NCBI GenBank assembly: GCA_016706365.1
Contig: JADJJU010000026.1
Coordinates: 1 to 20,902 of the forward strand
Source of the DNA: Saprospiraceae bacterium
GTDB lineage: Bacteria; Bacteroidota; Bacteroidia; Chitinophagales; Saprospiraceae
Direction of reading: 5' to 3'
Length of the DNA stretch: 20,902 nt
Both the position numbers and the translations under genes were made by a program. The notes under the pieces were generated by a model. That model had not been told where the DNA came from. It saw nothing but the letters and a program-made list of their open reading frames with translations, and did not search any database. Positions 16,657-20,902 of this stretch are shown here, piece by piece; within the stretch, counting starts at the first letter, position 1; each line of letters starts with the position of its first letter.

Positions 16657-17991
16657 TGAAACCAATAGATAAACAAGTGCAGAATACAATGCAGCAACTG
16701 AACCAGGCATATAGCAATGCTTATTGGGAACAGGCGTTGGCGCATTTAGAGCGTAAGGAAAAGAAGAGACGGCGAATAATCGGCTTTTGGTGGATTTTTG
16801 CCGGAGCAATTATGATTTCATCGGGGAGCCTGATTTGGTGGAGCATAGCTGAAAACAAAAGAAATTCTGTTACTTCGTCTGAATTGCAAATTGCAAAAAT
16901 AGCTCCCGGTGAGAATGCCACTAAAGAAGAGAAGTTGAGCAAAATTACAGGAAACGGAGTGTCAAATAATGGCATAATATCTAAGGAAGTAACTTCAGTT
17001 AAAGCAGACAATAACCAAGTTGCAAGTGTAGGAAAGATAAGATCTGCGCAAATATTGGAAGACAAATTGCCGCATCCGAAAGAGCGGGCTGAAAATTTGC
17101 TTGTTCCTGAGAACAAAACCAGACTTCAGGACAAACAATAGAGGATACCCAACAAGTAAAAGATCAGAGCTGAAAAAGTAATAACCAATAATGTTCAGCA
17201 GACGCTGGTACCCGAAGGAAATTTCGATGATTCCGGTGTTGTCAATAGGGTGCTTAAACAGATCATTTATTTGGGACATTGAAAGACCGGAATTTAAGAG
17301 TAATGCAATAGTAAGACCTAAAAATGGCGTCTCAGTATTTTATCGGAATTGATGGTGCTTAGCAAATGTGCCGGGCAGGGGTGATGAAAAAGCAATTTTA
17401 GGAGCACAGGCTGGAATGGGAGTAAGATTGAAATCAGGAGCGGGTTTTTTTACAGGAATATCTGCTGGCTATGCAATTAGAACCGGCACATTTGCAAATA
17501 TGCTGGATCATCCAACACCTGAATATGTTTTTGAGGAAAAAGAGGAAGGGTTTCGCCTGATTCCGACTACACTATCGTATGCGCAATCACAACTTTATGC
17601 CGGATGGGAGAGAGGGAGATGGAGTGGAAGGACAGGAATACAAGGAATGTATCTCGCCGGTGCAACAGGTGAACTGTACAATTATAGCAATGAGGTATCA
17701 GTGGAAGATCCCGGAGTGATTATCTCCAGAGTATCCAAAGTATCGGGCGGGACTATCAGTACGCCTGCATTTAGAAAATGGGTATTTGAACTGCAGGCAG
17801 GATTAGAATTTGCTATTTCGGAAAAATGGAGAATTACGGGTCAGTTTGCGTATACACCTGCAGGATTGGCATATCCTCTTGTGGAAAATAAGTATGATCC
17901 TGTTGCAGGAAGATATGAAAGTATTCCGGGTGAATCGGTTTTAAAGGAACAATTTTTACATATCCAGGTAGGAATTCAATACAAATTGTGA
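16653..17991 (+). CDS. Trans-envelope protein: cytoplasmic/TM anti-sigma-like part joined to a beta-barrel-like domain (frameshifted)
   Basis: Start MMKPIDKQVQNTMQQLNQAY at 16653. The short acidic/amphipathic N-terminus (with AYWEQALAHLER) and the basic KKRRR precede one membrane helix at about 42-64, so the N-terminus is cytoplasmic. A Ser/Asn/Lys-rich linker follows (about 70-180), then ISMIPVLSIGCLNRSFIW and KSNAIVRPKNGVSVFY, then a Gly/aromatic-rich C-terminal domain of about 230 residues with alternating strands (AGFFTGISAGYAIRTGTFAN; YAQSQLYAGWERGRWSGRTG) ending FLHIQVGIQYKL. The latter resembles an outer-membrane barrel of the PorT/OmpW-like superfamily. Shifts near 17105, 17170, 17210 and 17345 are needed to join the parts. 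Two separate genes are an alternative, but no start or gap is visible. Probably senses envelope state for the sigma factor. Confidence 0.72.
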
Positions 17992-19112
17992 TGAAAAAAA
18001 TACATTTAAAATTGGGAGGGTTGATGCTGTTGCTGGCATGGTCCTCATGTGAAAAGTTGAGATTCCGGATTCAACTTATACCGGCATACCATTTGGAATT
18101 AGTGGAAAGGCTGGGAATGAGGATTTGAAATTTGGAATAGAGCAGGGAGGAATCAGGCTGATTACAGGAGCTGAATTTGTAGAAGACTCTGTGTGGGAGT
18201 TCTCTGGTAAGCTGGAATCTTCCGGGCCAGATGGTCGGTTTCTGTCGATTCAGTTAAGGAATAGAAATGAAGGAAATGATCCGGTCATTCAATGGCAGCC
18301 GTTTATTTCTGATTCTCTGGTTTATATGCGGGAAGGAGGAATAATAAGAACTTTGCATCAGTTGCGGCTTATGACAAAAAATGATGAAAATCTTGAGATT
18401 CGTTCTATTCAGGCCGGGTATCAAAAGGTAGAAAGCCCCTCTTCAGATACTATTTTATTGATGCCGGGGGAGAGGAATGATACCTGTGTGTGTGGAATAC
18501 GGAACCGGGTCAAAAAATGGAAAGTTTTGCATTGATGTAAGCCCTCAGCCGATTTTCCAAAATACCTTTCCAAATTGGATTATTGGTAGCGGATAATCAA
18601 CAATCTGTCAGACTGAGGGCAGATTGTCTAATGGAAAACGGCAGGATACAATATATTTGGTTGAATGGTAATCAAAATACCAGGCATATAAGCACAGATA
18701 GTGCCAAGTTTTACCATATTCAAATGGTAGATATTCATTCAAGGAAGTTTTCACATAGCAAACGATTGTTGAAAGACAATACCAACAGATTTTTTTATTC
18801 TTATGGAATAGTTTCAATTTTAAATCTGAATGGTTGACAACTATTGATGTCATCGACAAAAGCAATTAAAAACTGTCAATATAACTTACAAAGACAGATC
18901 AGGTATAATCTATAGGTCAAACAGACCGCAGGTACAAACAGATTTATAATAGTAGAAATCCGGGAGTAGGAAAAAGAGGCAGGGAACGACCAACACTTGC
19001 CATGAAAGTAAGATTTACAGCCACCTTGTTTAGTCCGTCAGGATGCTATTCTATTGGAGAATTGTCATGGCTGGCTTCGAGTGGGGTTACCCTAGGGAGT
19101 TTTGAATTATGA
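17991..19112 (+). CDS. Lipoprotein of unknown function (frameshifted)
   Basis: Starts at ATG 17991, sharing one base with the preceding TGA. MKKIHLKLGGLMLLLAWSSC is a lipoprotein signal with Cys20 as the probable acylated residue. After a shift near 18052 it reads IPDSTYTGIPFGISGKAGNE, then AEFVEDSVWEFSGKLESSG and DSLVYMREGGIIRTLH to DTILLMPGERNDTCVC. After another shift: EYGTGSKNGKFCIDVSPQP. A PKD/SprB-like segment (GRIQYIWLNGNQNTRHIS) follows near 18640, then PGVGKRGRERPTLAMKVRFT and FSPSGCYSIGELSW near 18960-19070. The final frame stops at 19110-19112, inside a repeat unit, so the true end may be slightly upstream. About 370 codons. Family not recognised. Third gene of the sigma operon. 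Confidence 0.68.
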
Positions 19113-19177
19113 ATGATGAGTGATGATTGAAACAGCTGGTATGAGTTATGAGATATAAGATATAAGATATAAGATGA
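19103..19177. repeat. Second copy of the intergenic AGATATA/GAATTATGA repeat family
   Basis: TGAATTATGAATGAT at 19103 and ATTGAAACAG nearby match the block at about 8294-8320. At 19151-19177 are three AGATATA units plus AGATGA, identical to 8064-8090. The order of the two blocks differs from the first site. It marks the end of the sigma operon and the start of a gene-poor region. Confidence 0.85.
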
Positions 19178-19189
19178 AGTGATGTAAGA

Positions 19190-19420
19190 TGGAACAGCCA
19201 CGTATACAAACATGTTATGAGCCTCAGGTAGACTGGAGGATGTCGAGACTTAATAGCCGGGCAGGAGGTAGGCGTCCTTGTGGTACCATCTAGAAAGCTG
19301 AACAGCCGCTTCAAGTCCGCACTTGCCCGGATGAACATCCGGTGCGGGTTGATTGTCTTGAATATCTCAACGCACAACTCAAGCAGACTCAAACTCAAAA
19401 CCCTCCACCAATCGCAAGAC
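19190..19420 (+). other. Structured non-coding segment, possibly a group II intron remnant
   Basis: GAACAGCCACGTATACAAAC through TCAAACTCAAAACC shows no open frame. AGTCCGCAC (about 19314) pairs with GTGCGGGTT (about 19342) around an inner CCGGAT-GAAC-ATCCGG hairpin. The phrases CAGGTAGACTGGAGGATGTC, AATAGC, AAGCTGAACAGCCG and GTCCGCACTTG, in this order, resemble from memory domain I of bacterial group II introns. No reverse transcriptase frame and no domain V hairpin were found downstream, so at most a truncated remnant is present. The identification is tentative. Confidence 0.35.
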
Positions 19421-20582
19421 TGCTTACTGTCTCATATTCCAGCTAGGCGAAGCTGAAAAATGGAAAAAGACATCACTTTGGTTCGTACCAGAAAAACAAC
19501 TGTGCCAGGGGAGCGCAGCGAATCACCCATCAAATTAAGAATAGGTATGAAAGACATCATGGTCACTTCCAAGTCCAGCCAATTCACCTAAAAGACAGAA
19601 GTAGACATGAAAGGGTAGGTAGTGGATGCGACAATGGCTCCCTGTAGTTAAGACTTAAGCACGTCGTGCACTCCTGTGAAGAAACTTGTACGAGACCTGA
19701 AGTTACAAACGAACATAAACCATTAATTATTTTAAATTTTTCAGCATCAGACAAACGACTGAGTACTATTCTTTCGTGAGAGTAGGTGAACAAGGAAAAA
19801 ATGGGTGTCGAAGGACAGTATGTGAATGCACAAGTAATTGAAATTTAGATAAATAAGTCTCCTTTTAATTTGAAACATTGCTTTTTCTAAAAGTGATCAG
19901 TTTGATTATAACTAGAAATTTACTTCCCTGATAAGATAATTTCCAGTAAAAAGGAGTCTGAATGCTTAAGCCAAGAGCATCCCGGAAGAAATAAATATCT
20001 CAATTGGAGAGGTATTTAGAAGAGTAGAGATAAGTTATGAACCTGGAGATTACTTTTCGTTTCCGACACACATTTGGCTTTGGATCGGCGCTTGTTTCAA
20101 CGTAAGGTAGAAAAGTAATTCCGGTTCCTTTTTATTTGGAGTATTTTTGAAACAATTCAATTATATTTTGTTCACAAATCGATGAGAGCTTAAAAGTTGT
20201 TCTTTTTTTAAAGTAAAACAAGTAAGTAAGAAAGAATGGCCACGATGACCGGATGATTGGCGGATATTATTATTCGATTGATTAGTGATGGATGTAGATG
20301 AGCGGTTTGTTTCATTGTATGATTTCCTCAGGAAATTACTCTGAGGTAAGTCGATTGAAAAGTCTTGGAAACGTAGAATGAAGAGCAACTTGATAAATTT
20401 GCAAATATTTTATCAGGCTAAAAATGGGAATGATACAGTCAAAAATGGTGTTCATCTGATTTTGCATTGTGGCTGCAACCTCTTCGCAACTTCTTGCATC
20501 TATACTTCCGGAAACCAGTTTGGAAAGTAAGTATAGATCAAATTTATTCACTAAAAATCGCCTTAAGCCAGAGGCGCAGACT
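19421..20582. other. Gene-poor region without recognisable coding sequence
   Basis: About 1.1 kb. Short open frames exist, for example on the minus strand at 20336-20605 and 20161-20388, but none shows a known family, a sensible start context or conserved motifs. Small inverted repeats occur (GCAC-GTC-GTGC near 19660). Given the indel rate here, a decayed or badly sequenced gene cannot be ruled out. I see no terminator or tRNA. Confidence 0.5.
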
Positions 20583-20902
20583 ATGATAATTATAGAATTC
20601 AACAATCATAGAAGGATGCATTCGGGGTGAACGCTCTGTTTCAGCATACACTTTATCAGGCATGCTATGTGCCTCTGATGAAGGTATGTCGTCAGTACAC
20701 TACGGATGATCAGGAAGCAGCAGCTACTTAAATGAAGGCTTTTTAAAAGTCTTCTGGGCACATTTAGAAAAATGGAAAGGCGGAAGGTGCTTTTATGCCT
20801 CGGGGCTAAAAGAATCGTTATCAATACTACTGGGCTTTGATGGATTCAGAAAATCCACAGAAATACAAAAGAGATGGCTCTACTTGAGTAAAGATCAGGA
20901 TA
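20583..20902 (+). CDS. Second ECF-type sigma factor, N-terminal part (runs off the window, frameshifted)
   Basis: Beginning near ATG 20583 (a frame change near 20605 follows), successive frames read IIEGCIRGER, FQHTLYQACYVPLMKVCRQY, TTDDQEAAAT and NEGFLKVFWAHLEKWKG, then KRIVINTT. This matches sigma region 2 and aligns with the sigma gene at 16092: both have CI..ER..Q..L..AC, then Y..DDQEA...LNEGF.K. Region 4 lies beyond the window. At least four shifts in 320 bases. The exact start is unsure because of the early shift. Probably the first gene of another sigma/regulator unit like that at 16092-19112. Confidence 0.72.

Noticed and set aside
20336..20605. 89-residue minus-strand frame as a gene
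   Set aside because: No recognisable motif, and its start overlaps the beginning of the plus-strand sigma gene; left as unassigned.

Overview
The window looks like chromosomal DNA of a Bacteroidota bacterium, most likely Chitinophagia or Saprospiria (inference). The basis is the ribosomal/alpha operon followed by carA and eno, a cell-surface protein with SprB-like repeats and a type IX secretion C-terminal tail, the compact FtsB/DivIC-type protein, the absence of clear Shine-Dalgarno sites, and the LigD domain order. No rRNA, tRNA or CRISPR array was seen.

Layout. Positions 1-4161 (+) hold the end of the ribosomal protein cluster: map (partial), infA, rpmJ, rpsM, rpsK, rpsD, rpoA and rplQ, closed by a strong UUCG-loop terminator. 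Then come carA, eno, an ftsB/divIC-like gene and sucD (4239-7994, +), closed by a GNRA-loop terminator. A gene-free block (8064-8449) carries short tandem and degenerate direct repeats and a G/C palindrome. Everything from 8450 to 14198 is on the minus strand. In transcription order these are a gamma-carbonic-anhydrase-like protein, a complete NHEJ pair (Ku, then LigD), a TetR regulator and a short-chain dehydrogenase. Two palindromes sharing TGAAT-N4-ATTCA flank the tetR gene and are its likely operators. From 14309 to 19112 (+) there is a T9SS-type surface protein, then a tightly overlapping three-gene unit: an ECF sigma factor, a protein joining one inner-membrane helix to a beta-barrel-like domain, and a lipoprotein. 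The last part (19103-20582) is gene-poor, repeats a motif family seen at 8064-8320, and includes a structured segment resembling a group II intron core. A second ECF sigma gene starts at about 20583 and runs off the end.

Sequence quality dominates the reading. Many genes, including single-copy essential ones (rpsM, rpsK, rpsD, rpoA), are broken by single-base shifts, yet each can be followed to its proper end by switching frame. infA, eno, the ftsB-like gene and sucD are intact. The simplest explanation is indel errors in a thinly covered assembly, not gene decay, so broken genes are annotated over their whole span and marked as frameshifted.

The most interesting parts are the sigma / membrane-barrel / lipoprotein unit with a paralogous sigma gene downstream, the TetR-SDR pair with matched operators, the 13-bp hairpin between rpsD and rpoA, the GC-rich element at 13449-13517, and the structured remnant at 19190-19420.
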